Assembly (NCBI GenBank): GCA_009786175.1
Contig: WQTQ01000236.1
Coordinates: forward strand, 1-48,518
Direction of reading: 5' to 3'
DNA from: Bacillota bacterium
GTDB lineage: Bacteria > Bacillota_A > Clostridia > Lachnospirales > WQUN01
Length of the DNA: 48,518 nt
Below, in pieces: positions 36,169 through 44,555 of the stretch. Positions within the stretch are counted from its first letter, which is position 1; every line of letters starts with the position of its first letter. The translations under genes were made by a program, and so were the position numbers. The notes under the pieces are model-generated. The model ran no database searches. It saw only the letters and a program-made list of their open reading frames with translations, and was not told the DNA's origin.

Positions 36169-38532
36169 ATGGACAAAATTTTACATGATCGCATTTCCAA
36201 GCATGACATGATCGTTGACGGGCCGTTAACCCACCCGTTCGAGTCTATGCACATAGGGAACGGAGATATTGGCGCAAGCGTAAATATTTTCCCGCACGAG
36301 ATTAAAATCATGCTTTCCAAGTCTGATGTATGGGACGCACGCTGTAACGCAGACCCTGAAAAGTATGCGTTAAAACACGACGATTTAATTAAACTTGTGG
36401 CGGGAAAAGACAGGGAATTATTTTGTGAATGGAGTGTGGGCCATGAAAAGGCCGACTACCGTGCAGATTCTTACCCCATAACCGGTGTAAAGCAGCCCTA
36501 CCCCAAACGTGCCGGGTGCATAAGAATTTTTCACCCGGGGCTTTCTAACACTCGCGTAAATTCACGGCTTATGCTGGCTGATGGGGTTTTGGAAAGTGTT
36601 TTCCATTTTGCAAAAGGCACTTTGACCATACGGGTTTTTGTTGAAAAAGGCAGTAACCGCGTGTGGGCCCAAGCGGAGGCAAGCGGCGAAGCCCCCTGGG
36701 TTGTGTTTGTTGTAGAAAAAGAGCCGGATGATACAGACATTACTCTTCCGCTGCCTGTTCTTTTGCCGGGGGAAGACCGGACGGCTTCAATAACGCAAAC
36801 AATACCCGCAGGGTATGGAATTGATGAATTTACATGGGCACTTGGGGCAAAATTCCCAAATGAAGGCCAATGGTTGGATTACAAGGCGTGGCGTGTAAGA
36901 CAATTTTGCGCAATGCCCCCGGGGCAAAAAGCTGCTTTGTGTGTAGCGGTAGTCACAGACCGGGACTGCGAAAACCCGCAAGAAAACCCACGCACACGCG
37001 CTTTGGCCTTAGCTGCAGGATGCCCAACCTTCGACGAGGCCTTAACGCGCAGCCGTAAGCAGTGGGAAAAATTTTGGCAAACTTCTAACATTGCTTTAGA
37101 GGACGAGGAATTAGAATCCATTTGGTACCGTAACCATTTTGGACAAAGCTGTGCCTTGGGCGTAAACCCAATTGGTGCAGGCGGCAATGTAATAATACAA
37201 GACTCCATCCCCTGGAATGGGGATTGCCACATGAACCACAATTTTCAAAAATGGTACTGCACGGCGTTAACAACAAACCACCCTGAATGGATAGAGCTGT
37301 ACGCCCGCTTTATTGCAGAAAAACTCCCTATTTTCCAATATCACGCAAAGCTTATTTTTGGGCTTGAAGGAGCATATTGCGATATTTCCTACTTCCCGTT
37401 CCCAAATATGGTTAAGGAACACGCGAATGTTATTAATTTTTTTGGCAGAGCCCTGGCAATTACAGGCTGGGTAGGCGTACCTTTGTGGCAGTACTGGGAA
37501 TACATGCGTGATAAAGACTGGTTAAGAGATAAAGCGTATCCATATATTAAAGCTTCTGCTCAGTTTTACTGGAACTATCTACAAAAATACTCCAATGAAG
37601 AAAACGAGATTTTCCCGTCTGTCCGTTTGGAAGAACCGCCGTTTAACAAAGATTTTATCGGCCACAGGAACACAGTTACAGATTTATGTATGTTTAAACG
37701 CACTTTTGACTTTGCCGTAAAAGCTGCCGAAATTTTAGGCGTAGACGAAGATTGGCAGCAAAAATGGGCAGATGCACGGGACAGTGTGCCGGAAATAGAA
37801 CACGGCATAGATGAAGACGGCAATGGCTGGCTTGGCCTGGACAAGCATTGGAAAGACGCAGAGCTAAAAAGAAGAGCGGACGAGTCCCGTTACAGCCGTT
37901 GGGGCGGCGGCGGATGGATTGTGTACCCCGGCGAGCATGTACCCGGTGACGGAGACGACCCTCTAACAATAACCCTACGCATTATGTTGAAAAAAACCGA
38001 CCTGATGAACCCCTTCATTTCCGAAATTACCGGGGAAAATATGTACCCGGGTGTGCCTGTAATTCACCCGATTTCGTCCTTGGTGCCGTCTATTAGGCTG
38101 GGCATAACAGAGCATTTTGACACCATAAAAAATGTGCTGCTTGCCCATAGGCTAACCTACGGACAAGCAGCGTCTTATATGTTATCCACCGGGGATATAC
38201 CCAAAGAAGTCAACTCCAGCACAGGATTTATGTGGTACGACTGGCGGTCTGTAGAAAACAAGTATGCCGGGGTTTTGGCAATAAATGAAATGCTTCTGCA
38301 AAGCCAAGGCGGGCTGATGCGACTGTTCCCGTTTATACCGGAAAATATGGACGCGGCCTTTGATAATTTTAGAGCAGTTGGCGGCTTTGTAGTTTCCGCA
38401 GAGAAAAAACAAGGGCGCGTAAAAGCTAAAATCTTAAGCGAAGCAGGCGAAATCCTGCGTATCAAGCCGCCTAAATGTGATGAAACATCGCTTGAAACCG
38501 AACCCGGAAAAATATACGAACTGGAATTTTAA
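36169..38532 (+). CDS. GH95-like glycoside hydrolase (alpha-L-fucosidase/galactosidase type)
   Basis: The 787-residue enzyme has an N-terminal beta-super-sandwich domain (PLTHPFESMHIGNGDIGASV, then SKSDVWDAR). A six-hairpin (alpha/alpha)6 barrel follows, with WYRNHFGQSCALG, WNGDCHMNHNFQKWY and RLEEPPFNKDFIGHRNTV. The C-terminal beta domain is EMLLQSQGGLMRLFPFIPENMDAAFDNFRAVGGFVVSAEK. GH95 enzymes remove alpha-1,2-fucose or alpha-galactose from glycans. No signal peptide is seen. It begins 4 bp after ribF, an unexpected operon partner, and ends 2 bp from the convergent ddh. It fits the glycan-use enzymes at 1-6.4 kb. Confidence 0.8.
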   Translation: MDKILHDRISKHDMIVDGPLTHPFESMHIGNGDIGASVNIFPHEIKIMLSKSDVWDARCNADPEKYALKHDDLIKLVAGKDRELFCEWSVGHEKADYRADSYPITGVKQPYPKRAGCIRIFHPGLSNTRVNSRLMLADGVLESVFHFAKGTLTIRVFVEKGSNRVWAQAEASGEAPWVVFVVEKEPDDTDITLPLPVLLPGEDRTASITQTIPAGYGIDEFTWALGAKFPNEGQWLDYKAWRVRQFCAMPPGQKAALCVAVVTDRDCENPQENPRTRALALAAGCPTFDEALTRSRKQWEKFWQTSNIALEDEELESIWYRNHFGQSCALGVNPIGAGGNVIIQDSIPWNGDCHMNHNFQKWYCTALTTNHPEWIELYARFIAEKLPIFQYHAKLIFGLEGAYCDISYFPFPNMVKEHANVINFFGRALAITGWVGVPLWQYWEYMRDKDWLRDKAYPYIKASAQFYWNYLQKYSNEENEIFPSVRLEEPPFNKDFIGHRNTVTDLCMFKRTFDFAVKAAEILGVDEDWQQKWADARDSVPEIEHGIDEDGNGWLGLDKHWKDAELKRRADESRYSRWGGGGWIVYPGEHVPGDGDDPLTITLRIMLKKTDLMNPFISEITGENMYPGVPVIHPISSLVPSIRLGITEHFDTIKNVLLAHRLTYGQAASYMLSTGDIPKEVNSSTGFMWYDWRSVENKYAGVLAINEMLLQSQGGLMRLFPFIPENMDAAFDNFRAVGGFVVSAEKKQGRVKAKILSEAGEILRIKPPKCDETSLETEPGKIYELEF

Positions 38533-38534
38533 GC

Positions 38535-39437
38535 CTATACCAATCTTCTGATTATCCCTTCTCGTTCGCCGGGAAGAAGGTCAATTAACGGTATTTCAAT
38601 CATTGTGTAGCACCCTGCCGCTTGCCGCATTGCGGCCCTGCCCGCGGATACCATAACCTGCGACGTTAATGCAGGGTTGTTAATGCGCATGTTATATTCA
38701 AATAACTGGTTGTCTGTAACACCGGAAACACCTTTTCGCACCATATTAACCCCATGACCTTTATCTTGCAGAGCGTCTACATCGTCTACTACTATGACAT
38801 GTGTTTCGTCGTTTACAAAGTAAGGGTCATTTTTTATTGCTTTTGTAACCGCGTCTGCCTGGTTTTTATCATGCAATTCTACATACACCATGCGGCGATG
38901 AATACTTGTACCCAGCGGAATTGTAACAGACAGCGCGTTTTTTACACCGTGTATTGCTTTAACCGCTACCGTGTGCCCCAAACTCATCCCCGGGCCAAAA
39001 TTTGTGTAAGTTATGCCCTTTGGCGCGGCGGCTTCCAAAAGACAGCGTATGACGGAATCCATACCCGGGTCAAAACCCACGCCAAGAATTGCTGTGGAGT
39101 TACCTTCCTTCGCGGTTTTGTCCAACTTTTGCTGTACATCGTACAAATTCCCATGAATGTCGTAACTGTCTATGGTATTTATACCGTTTGCCAACAGCTC
39201 ATCTGCCTCGCTGGGCACATCCCGCGACGGTACACATAAAAATGCTACATCAATTTTTTCAAGCTCGGAAAAATGCTCTACTACCCTAACATTTTGAGGT
39301 ATGCCTTTTTCCTCCGCTTTTCGTACATCTCTAATTTTAACACCAACCACTTCCATATCAGGCGATGCTGAAATGGCTTCATACACGCCCTTTCCAAGGT
39401 TACCGTAACCGATAATTGCTGCTTTTATTTTTTTCAT
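38535..39437 (-). CDS. ddh: meso-Diaminopimelate dehydrogenase
   Basis: This NADPH-dependent enzyme converts tetrahydrodipicolinate to meso-diaminopimelate in one step, supplying lysine and cell-wall crosslinks. The 300-residue protein has a Rossmann start (KAAIIGYGNLGKGVYEAI), AFLCVPSRDVP, TIDSYDIHGNLYDVQQKLD, and the substrate-binding stretch LGVGFDPGMDSVIR plus FGPGMSLGHTVAVKAIHGVKNALS. Length fits the long Ddh type. GAAGGGA precedes the ATG. It lies 18 bp downstream of the PIN toxin gene on the same strand and may be read from the toxin-antitoxin promoter. Confidence 0.94.
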   Translation of the reverse strand: MKKIKAAIIGYGNLGKGVYEAISASPDMEVVGVKIRDVRKAEEKGIPQNVRVVEHFSELEKIDVAFLCVPSRDVPSEADELLANGINTIDSYDIHGNLYDVQQKLDKTAKEGNSTAILGVGFDPGMDSVIRCLLEAAAPKGITYTNFGPGMSLGHTVAVKAIHGVKNALSVTIPLGTSIHRRMVYVELHDKNQADAVTKAIKNDPYFVNDETHVIVVDDVDALQDKGHGVNMVRKGVSGVTDNQLFEYNMRINNPALTSQVMVSAGRAAMRQAAGCYTMIEIPLIDLLPGEREGIIRRLV

Positions 39438-39455
39438 GGTTGTTATTTCCCTTCG

Positions 39456-39860
39456 TTATATACTAAGTGTCTTCAATTCTGCTACAACTTTGGACATTAC
39501 GTCAAAATCCTTATCGTTATGAAGAAGATATAAGCCATTCTCTATTGCTGTAAGCGCGATAAGTATATCCAATACACTTCTTGGGGTTACTCCACGCCTT
39601 CTTAGGTTAAAGTATAACGCTGCAGCCTTCTCATACGTTACTATTGCTTCCGGCAACAGAAAAATTCTTATAGAAGACAAGTAAAGCTTAAGTTTAGTAA
39701 ACTCATGCTCGTCCTTGGCTCCTTGCAAAATTTCTTGATAGGTGTATGCCGATATGCCATAGGGGATTTTGTTCTGCAGTATTTTTTTAAACAACAATAC
39801 TTTGTCGTTCATGGCACCTTTTAAGGAGTCAATTATTACAGAAGTATCGACTAATACCAA
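39456..39860 (-). CDS. PIN-domain ribonuclease toxin (VapC-like)
   Basis: The 134-residue protein has the PIN acidic triad. The first Asp is in LVDTSVIIDSLKG, a Glu is in YTYQEILQGAK, and an Asp pair is in VLDILIALTAIENGLYLLHNDKDFD. VapC-type toxins cut tRNA or rRNA and are held inactive by their antitoxin. The start is TTG directly after the antitoxin TAA, with GGGAGGGA 6 nt upstream, so synthesis is coupled. The best-known partners of PIN toxins are VapB-type; here the partner is RelB/DinJ-like. Confidence 0.88.
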   Translation of the reverse strand: MVLVDTSVIIDSLKGAMNDKVLLFKKILQNKIPYGISAYTYQEILQGAKDEHEFTKLKLYLSSIRIFLLPEAIVTYEKAAALYFNLRRRGVTPRSVLDILIALTAIENGLYLLHNDKDFDVMSKVVAELKTLSI

Positions 39861-40142
39861 TTATCGTCCCTCCCTAAGTGCTTTATAATCGTAGTTATCA
39901 GCAAACTGTATATTTCCAAACAGCTCCAGTATATTTTTTTCTGCATGCCCATCTTGGTTTACGGAATGTTTCTCAGATGCTGTATCCAGCGTAAGTTCAA
40001 AAGGTATAGCCTGCTTTCTAATAGATTGGCGTAAAAACATGTTTATCGCCGCACTCATAGACAAACCAAACTGCGCAAACAGCTCCTCTGCTTGTTTTTT
40101 TACTTCACTGTCTGTTCTAATATTCATGCTGGTAGATGCCAT
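39861..40142 (-). CDS. RelB/DinJ-family antitoxin
   Basis: The 93-residue protein opens with the RelB/DinJ ribbon-helix-helix pattern STSMNIRTDSEVKKQAEELFAQFGLSMSAAINMFLRQSI, which dimerises to bind its operator. The C-terminal half is acidic and probably unfolded until it wraps the PIN toxin. The start has AAAGGAGG and a clear promoter at 40172-40200. It probably represses that promoter together with the toxin. Confidence 0.9.
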   Translation of the reverse strand: MASTSMNIRTDSEVKKQAEELFAQFGLSMSAAINMFLRQSIRKQAIPFELTLDTASEKHSVNQDGHAEKNILELFGNIQFADNYDYKALREGR

Positions 40143-40171
40143 AAAGAACCCTCCTTTACAAATTCACATCT

Positions 40172-40200
40172 ATTGTAGCGCACTTGGCATACAATGTAAA
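40172..40200 (-). promoter_or_regulatory. Promoter of the toxin-antitoxin operon
   Basis: On the minus strand TTTACA (40200-40195), a 17-bp spacer and TACAAT (40177-40172) are close to sigma-A consensus. It lies 30 bp before the antitoxin ATG and is a likely autorepression target. Confidence 0.7.
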
Positions 40201-40244
40201 GCATATTGATACGTGTTTTTGTGCAGATTCATTACATTTTATTA

Positions 40245-40273
40245 TTGCGGACAGCTTAAGAGTGTTGTATACT
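40245..40273 (+). promoter_or_regulatory. Promoter of tRNA-Sec (and possibly selD)
   Basis: TTGCGG (40245-40250), 17 bp, and TATACT (40268-40273) place a start about 20 bp before the tRNA-Sec gene. Confidence 0.6.
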
Positions 40274-40302
40274 AAATGAGTAATCTCCACCAACCCAACA
40301 AT

Positions 40303-40399
40303 GGGAATAGATGCGTGCTGGTGTGCGCCAAGGTCTTCAACACCTATGCAGGTGGCCAAAAGCTGCCCAGGTGGGTTCGATTCCCACATATTCCCGCCA
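40303..40399 (+). tRNA. selC: tRNA-Sec (anticodon UCA)
   Basis: The gene folds as a selenocysteine tRNA. The acceptor is GGGAATA with TATTCCC, discriminator G and encoded CCA. A long 6-bp D stem (GCGTGC/GTGCGC) has a 4-nt TGGT loop, and the anticodon loop CTTCAAC carries TCA. A long variable arm (GGTGGC/GCTGCC with a CAAAA loop) and T-arm GTGGG-TTCGATT-CCCAC complete it. At about 97 nt it is longer than ordinary tRNAs. It stands 52 bp before selD, and a small hairpin (40411-40429) between them may aid 3' processing or partial termination. Confidence 0.95.
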
Positions 40400-40451
40400 A
40401 AATCTTCGTTGTTGGCCTGTAATGCCAACGCGTTTATATACAGGAAATTTC

Positions 40452-41483
40452 ATGGACATTAAAACAATCAGTAAGCTTGCCGCTTGTGGCGGCTGTACCG
40501 CAAAATTGCCCCCGGGGATGCTGAAAGACAGCCTTTCAAAAATCCCTAAATTTGACGACCCCAATTTATTGGTAGGCTTCGACAGTTCCGATGACGGGGC
40601 AGTTTACAAACTTAGCGACGATATCGCTATTATTCAAACGTTGGATTTCTTCCCGCCTATGGTAGATGACCCTTATTTGTTTGGGCAAGTTGCGGCGGCC
40701 AACGCCTTATCCGACATTTACGCAATGGGCGGTGACGTTAAAGTTGCCTTAAACATCGTTGCCTTTCCGGAAAATGAAGACCCGGGCATATTGGCGGCAA
40801 TTTTACAGGGCGGCGGCGAAAAAGTAAAGGAATCCGGCGGTGTACTGTGCGGTGGCCATTCAATTAATGACACCACTGTAAAATATGGCCTGTCTGTAAC
40901 AGGCGTGGTTCATCCGGACAAAATTATGCAAAATAACCGCTGTAGGATAGGCGATAGAATAATCCTGTCAAAACCACTTGGGATTGGGCTTGTAACGTCT
41001 GCCTACAGGGTTGGGGAAACAAGCCGCGAAAGTTTCCACATGGCAGTAAAATCTATGGTAACGTTGAATAAATACGCTTTCGAGATTGCAAAAAAGTACG
41101 ATATTTCAAGCCTGACAGATGTTACGGGCTTTGGCTTTTTAGGGCACTTGAATGAAATGGTGGATGGCAATAAGTATTCCATTCAAGTTAACAGTTTGAA
41201 TGTAAACTTTATCCCCGAAGCAGAGCGGCTTGCCCGTGAATTCTTGCTTACTTCTGCCGGGCAAAAAAACCGAAATTTCCTTGCGGATAAAGTAAAATTC
41301 GAAAATGTGGAAGATTGTATACAGGAAATTTTATTCGACCCACAGACATCCGGCGGGCTTCTTATTGCTGTATCCGCAAAAGATGCCGCGTTACTTTTCG
41401 CAGAACTGGGTAAGCTGGACCTTACGCCAAGCATTGTGGGCGAAGTTGTGCCAAGGCTGTCCAAAAATATTATTGTGTGGTGA
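40452..41483 (+). CDS. selD: Selenophosphate synthetase SelD
   Basis: SelD makes selenophosphate, the selenium donor for Sec-tRNA and for selenouridine, from selenide and ATP. The 343-residue protein has the N-terminal active-site loop [14 protein letters not shown], where the Cys of GGC stands at the Cys/Sec position. Then come [62 protein letters not shown] and [11 protein letters not shown], and it ends with [12 protein letters not shown]. The ATG at 40452 is behind AGGAAA. A longer frame starting inside tRNA-Sec is not real. yedF follows 5 bp later. Confidence 0.96.
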   Translation: MDIKTISKLAACGGCTAKLPPGMLKDSLSKIPKFDDPNLLVGFDSSDDGAVYKLSDDIAIIQTLDFFPPMVDDPYLFGQVAAANALSDIYAMGGDVKVALNIVAFPENEDPGILAAILQGGGEKVKESGGVLCGGHSINDTTVKYGLSVTGVVHPDKIMQNNRCRIGDRIILSKPLGIGLVTSAYRVGETSRESFHMAVKSMVTLNKYAFEIAKKYDISSLTDVTGFGFLGHLNEMVDGNKYSIQVNSLNVNFIPEAERLAREFLLTSAGQKNRNFLADKVKFENVEDCIQEILFDPQTSGGLLIAVSAKDAALLFAELGKLDLTPSIVGEVVPRLSKNIIVW

Positions 41484-41488
41484 TAATA

Positions 41489-42115
41489 ATGAAACGGATC
41501 AATTGTGTGGGCGATATTTGCCCTGTACCCGTAATAAAAACGAAAAAGGCCCTGGCAGAGATGAATGCCGCCGGTTCCGCATTTGAGGGGCTTGAAATTA
41601 CAGTTGACAACGAAATAGCTGTGCAAAATATATCTAAGATGCTAAACTCCCTTGGATGCTCCTTTTCGACCTCAAAATTAGAAACGGGGCATTTTTTGAT
41701 TTCCATTGGGGGAGTGGATAACGTTCCGGATCAAACCGGGAATGATGATAATGGTACCGGTTCTCCCGGGAATAACAGTTCAGAGAAAATTGTAGTAATC
41801 TCATCGAAATTTATGGGATATGGTGACGATGTTTTGGGCAAAATCCTAATTAAGGGGTTTATTTTTGCCCTAACACAATTAGAAGTCCTTCCCAAAACCA
41901 TAATTTTTTACAATAGCGGGGTGCGGCATGTATTACAAAATTCCGAAACGATTAAAGATTTACAGTACTTGCACCTGCAAGGCGTTAAAATTTTGGTTTG
42001 CGGTACGTGCTTAAACCATTTTAATGCTTTGGCGGACCTTGCAATTGGGGAAGTTACGGATATGTACAATATTGTAAACCTAATGCAGCAAGCAGCTTGC
42101 ATTATTAGACCATAA
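41489..42115 (+). CDS. yedF: Selenium-metabolism protein YedF (TusA + DsrE-like domains)
   Basis: The 208-residue protein joins an N-terminal TusA-like domain (VGDICPVPVIKTKKALAEM, with the sulfur/selenium-carrying Cys in the CPxP motif) to a C-terminal DsrE/DsrF-like domain (VVISSKFMGYGDDVLGKILIKGFIFALTQ, then LVCGTCLNHFNAL). A Gly/Asn-rich linker separates them (about 80-98). Genes of this type accompany selD in many Clostridia and are thought to carry or channel selenium; the exact chemistry is unproven. The ATG at 41489 lies 5 bp past selD. Confidence 0.9.
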   Translation: MKRINCVGDICPVPVIKTKKALAEMNAAGSAFEGLEITVDNEIAVQNISKMLNSLGCSFSTSKLETGHFLISIGGVDNVPDQTGNDDNGTGSPGNNSSEKIVVISSKFMGYGDDVLGKILIKGFIFALTQLEVLPKTIIFYNSGVRHVLQNSETIKDLQYLHLQGVKILVCGTCLNHFNALADLAIGEVTDMYNIVNLMQQAACIIRP

Positions 42116-42124
42116 GGTGAGATT

Positions 42125-43267
42125 ATGATTTATCTGGACTCGGCTTCCACATCACTACTTAAGCCTCCGGTGGTAGCTCAAACGATTGCAGAAGCCATAT
42201 GTACAATGGGAAACCCCGGCCGTGGGGTACACAAACACGCGAAAAACGCGTCAGATTGTATTTACGCGGGGCGCAAGGCTGTTGCTGCCCTTTTTGGTAC
42301 AATTCCGCAAAATACAGTGTTTACGTCATCTGCAACGGAAAGTCTGAACATCGCACTCAGGGGGCTGCTTGGCCCAAATGACCATGTGATTACCACGGCA
42401 CTGGAACATAATGCTGTTCTACGTCCGTTGTATCATTTAGAGTCCGCAGGAATGGAAATTTCCATCATAAACATAAAAGAGGACAACAACCTGAATTACG
42501 CCGGTTTTGAAAACTATGTTAAGCCAAACACAAAAGCTGTAATAATAACCGCCGCATCCAATTTAACGGGCCTAATTGTAGATATGAAGTTTATTTCGGC
42601 CTTTTGCAAAAAATACGGCTTAATTTTAATTGTAGACGCAGCACAAGCGGCGGGAATAATCCCTATTGACATGAACACTTTGGGAATTGATGTGCTGTGT
42701 TTTACGGGGCATAAATCTTTGTACGGCCCCCAGGGGGTTGGCGGCCTTTGTGTGCGTGAAGGCTTTCCTCACCGGATTTTGCCTACTAAATTTGGCGGTG
42801 CGGGCACAGACAGCTTTTCCAAAACCCAGCCGAAAGAAATGCCGGAAGCACTAGAGGCCGGAACGTTAAACAGCCACGGAATTGCGGGGCTTTTGGCCGG
42901 GATAGAATATATTAACAAAGTAGGCATGGAGGATAATTTTACAAAGTCTCTGGAACTTGCCCGGGAGTTTTACAAAGAAATTTGTACTATCCTCAACGTA
43001 AAAATTTACACAAATGTATATTTGCCACATACCCCCATTATAACTTTAAATATCGGTGACTTAGATTCCGGAACCGTGGAATTTATACTGTCCAACGAGT
43101 ACGGAATTTCTGCCAGGGGCGGAATCCATTGCGCTCCTCTGCTTCACAAAGCACTTGGAACAGACAGACAAGGGGCGGTTCGTTTCAGTTTTTCATCACT
43201 TAACACAATAGAGCATGTGTGTGACGCTGTCCGGGCCGTAAAGGAGATTGCCGATAATTATGAATAG
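42125..43267 (+). CDS. Class-V aminotransferase, cysteine desulfurase/selenocysteine lyase-like
   Basis: The 380-residue PLP enzyme has IYLDSASTSLLKPP at the start and TSSATESLNIALRGLL. The EHNAVLRPL His stacks on PLP, VDAAQAAGIIPIDM supplies the PLP-binding Asp, and CFTGHKSLYGPQGVGGL supplies the Schiff-base Lys. RGGIHCAPLLHKALGT carries the sulfur/selenium-accepting Cys loop. Between yedF and a DUF3343 gene, it most likely mobilises selenium or sulfur from (seleno)cysteine for SelD. NifS/SufS-type sulfur work cannot be excluded. Confidence 0.9.
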   Translation: MIYLDSASTSLLKPPVVAQTIAEAICTMGNPGRGVHKHAKNASDCIYAGRKAVAALFGTIPQNTVFTSSATESLNIALRGLLGPNDHVITTALEHNAVLRPLYHLESAGMEISIINIKEDNNLNYAGFENYVKPNTKAVIITAASNLTGLIVDMKFISAFCKKYGLILIVDAAQAAGIIPIDMNTLGIDVLCFTGHKSLYGPQGVGGLCVREGFPHRILPTKFGGAGTDSFSKTQPKEMPEALEAGTLNSHGIAGLLAGIEYINKVGMEDNFTKSLELAREFYKEICTILNVKIYTNVYLPHTPIITLNIGDLDSGTVEFILSNEYGISARGGIHCAPLLHKALGTDRQGAVRFSFSSLNTIEHVCDAVRAVKEIADNYE

Positions 43268-43493
43268 AGAACGAAAGCCAAAGCTGGTTATCGGCTTTAA
43301 CACCACCACTGCCGCCCTGGCTTTTGAAGATACTTGCAAACTTGGGCGGCTAATTCCCCTGCCCTCGGAAGTTAAAGCCGGGTGCGGGCTGGCATATTGC
43401 ACAAATATTGAACACGAAGATGAAATCGAAAAATTATTGCAGGAGAAAAAAATAGATTATTTCGCGAAACAGGTTGTTATGTTGTACTTGTAA
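43260..43493 (+). CDS. DUF3343 small protein (putative Se/S carrier-like)
   Basis: The 77-residue protein matches the DUF3343 pattern: KLVIGFNTTTAALAFEDTCK at the start, GRLIPLPSEVKAGCGLAYC in the middle with the GCGL Cys and a second Cys, and a short C-terminal helix-strand. This family usually lies beside selenium or sulfur-relay genes and may carry the element on its Cys. The ATG at 43260 overlaps the previous gene by 8 bp. It is the last gene before a strong hairpin. Confidence 0.85.
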   Translation: MNRERKPKLVIGFNTTTAALAFEDTCKLGRLIPLPSEVKAGCGLAYCTNIEHEDEIEKLLQEKKIDYFAKQVVMLYL

Positions 43494-43528
43494 AGAAAAG
43501 AGCAGCTGTCGTAGCCTGCTCTTTTCTT
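43493..43528. terminator. Bidirectional terminator between convergent selenium-locus arms
   Basis: A perfect 13-bp stem (43493-43505 with 43516-43528) closes a 10-nt loop. U-rich CTTTTCTT forms its 3' arm in both directions. It separates the DUF3343 gene from the convergent helical-repeat gene. Confidence 0.75.
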
Positions 43529-43575
43529 AATACTATAAACTTTTGCTTAATAACAGTGGGAATCATCAAGCAAGA

Positions 43576-44457
43576 TTAACAGCACAACTTTTTAACAGCT
43601 TCTTCGATGTCCTTCGCGCCTTCCTTAAGAATGGTTAGGCCTTTACATATATGCTCTAGCCCTTCTTCGACTTTTTCGTCCAAGATTTCCCTTATACCCT
43701 TACGGATTTCGGCCAGACCAAGCTCCAAGTCTCTTAGGCCTTCTTCTATTTCCCTTAGGGCTTCCGGGTCTTTTACGAAGCAGAATTCGTCCAGGCCTTC
43801 ACGAATATCGCGGATACCTTCTTCGATATCTTTGATACCTTCACGGATTTTCTTTATACCTTCGCAATCGTGCCCATTTTTAATTTCCATTGCACCTTTT
43901 TCAATGTCACCGATGCCTTCAAAAATATCCCTAAGGCCTTCCTTGATTTTGTTGCAGGCTTTTTTGTTATCTTTAAAGTGTAAATCTTTCAAGCCTTCAC
44001 GGATATCGTGTAAGCCTTCTTCTATGCGGAAAAGGGCCTCTATAATGGCTATTACGGCTCTGTGGCAGTATTCATGCAAATGCTCTAAGGCAGCTTCAAT
44101 TTCACGTAAGCCTTTGCGAATATCCCTTATGCCATTTTTGACATCGCAAAACCCTTCGGAATCCTTGACCAAACATTTGTGCTTTAAGGCTTCTTCCAGG
44201 TAACACAAGCCTTTTTCGATGTCTTTGATACCTTCGCGTATTTTTTCTTTGCCTTCATGTACCCTTAGCAGGATTATTTCGGCCAAGCCTTTGCGGATAT
44301 CCCGGATACCTTCTTCGATGTGTTTGAGTGCCTTTTCAACCAGTTCGTCGAAATCATCACGGGATGGGTGTTTGTGTTTAACTTCATCATGTCGTGTGTT
44401 CCAATCTTCTACCTCGTTTTCCCAACGTGTTAAAAAAGGGTTATGATTTTCTTGCAT
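43576..44457 (-). CDS. Glycine-heptad helical repeat protein, unknown function
   Basis: The 293-residue protein is almost wholly helical and strongly charged, with no signal peptide or membrane segment. About eight repeats of 30-35 residues share a core of IREGIKDIEKGL type. A Gly recurs every seventh residue, giving an I-x-x-G-[IL]-x-[DE] heptad. Short linkers, several with Cys, break the repeats, and the chain ends in CC. This suggests a bundle of helical hairpins rather than one long coil. I know no named family. GGAAAGGAC precedes the ATG. It lies downstream of selB, but a terminator separates the two. Confidence 0.8.
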   Translation of the reverse strand: MQENHNPFLTRWENEVEDWNTRHDEVKHKHPSRDDFDELVEKALKHIEEGIRDIRKGLAEIILLRVHEGKEKIREGIKDIEKGLCYLEEALKHKCLVKDSEGFCDVKNGIRDIRKGLREIEAALEHLHEYCHRAVIAIIEALFRIEEGLHDIREGLKDLHFKDNKKACNKIKEGLRDIFEGIGDIEKGAMEIKNGHDCEGIKKIREGIKDIEEGIRDIREGLDEFCFVKDPEALREIEEGLRDLELGLAEIRKGIREILDEKVEEGLEHICKGLTILKEGAKDIEEAVKKLCC

Positions 44458-44520
44458 ACAATTTGTCCTTTCCTTATTGAAAGTGTTTGTACAAGCCCGT
44501 ACACTACACTATATGTAAGA

Positions 44521-44555
44521 AAATAAAAAAGGTGACAAGCCATTAGCCCATCACC
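44521..44555 (-). terminator. Terminator overlapping the selB stop codon
   Basis: On the minus strand GGTGATGGGC pairs with GGCTTGTCACC (10 bp with wobbles), and TTTTTTATTTT follows. The selB TAA lies in the hairpin, so the terminator uses the last codons of selB. Confidence 0.8.

Noticed and set aside
40311..40451. An N-terminal extension of selD beginning inside tRNA-Sec
   Set aside because: The region is fully explained by tRNA-Sec and its 3' flank; homology of SelD begins at the ATG at 40452.
40452..40510. SelD itself as a selenoprotein
   Set aside because: The active-site position is a Cys codon (TGT) in the GGC loop, with no in-frame TGA.
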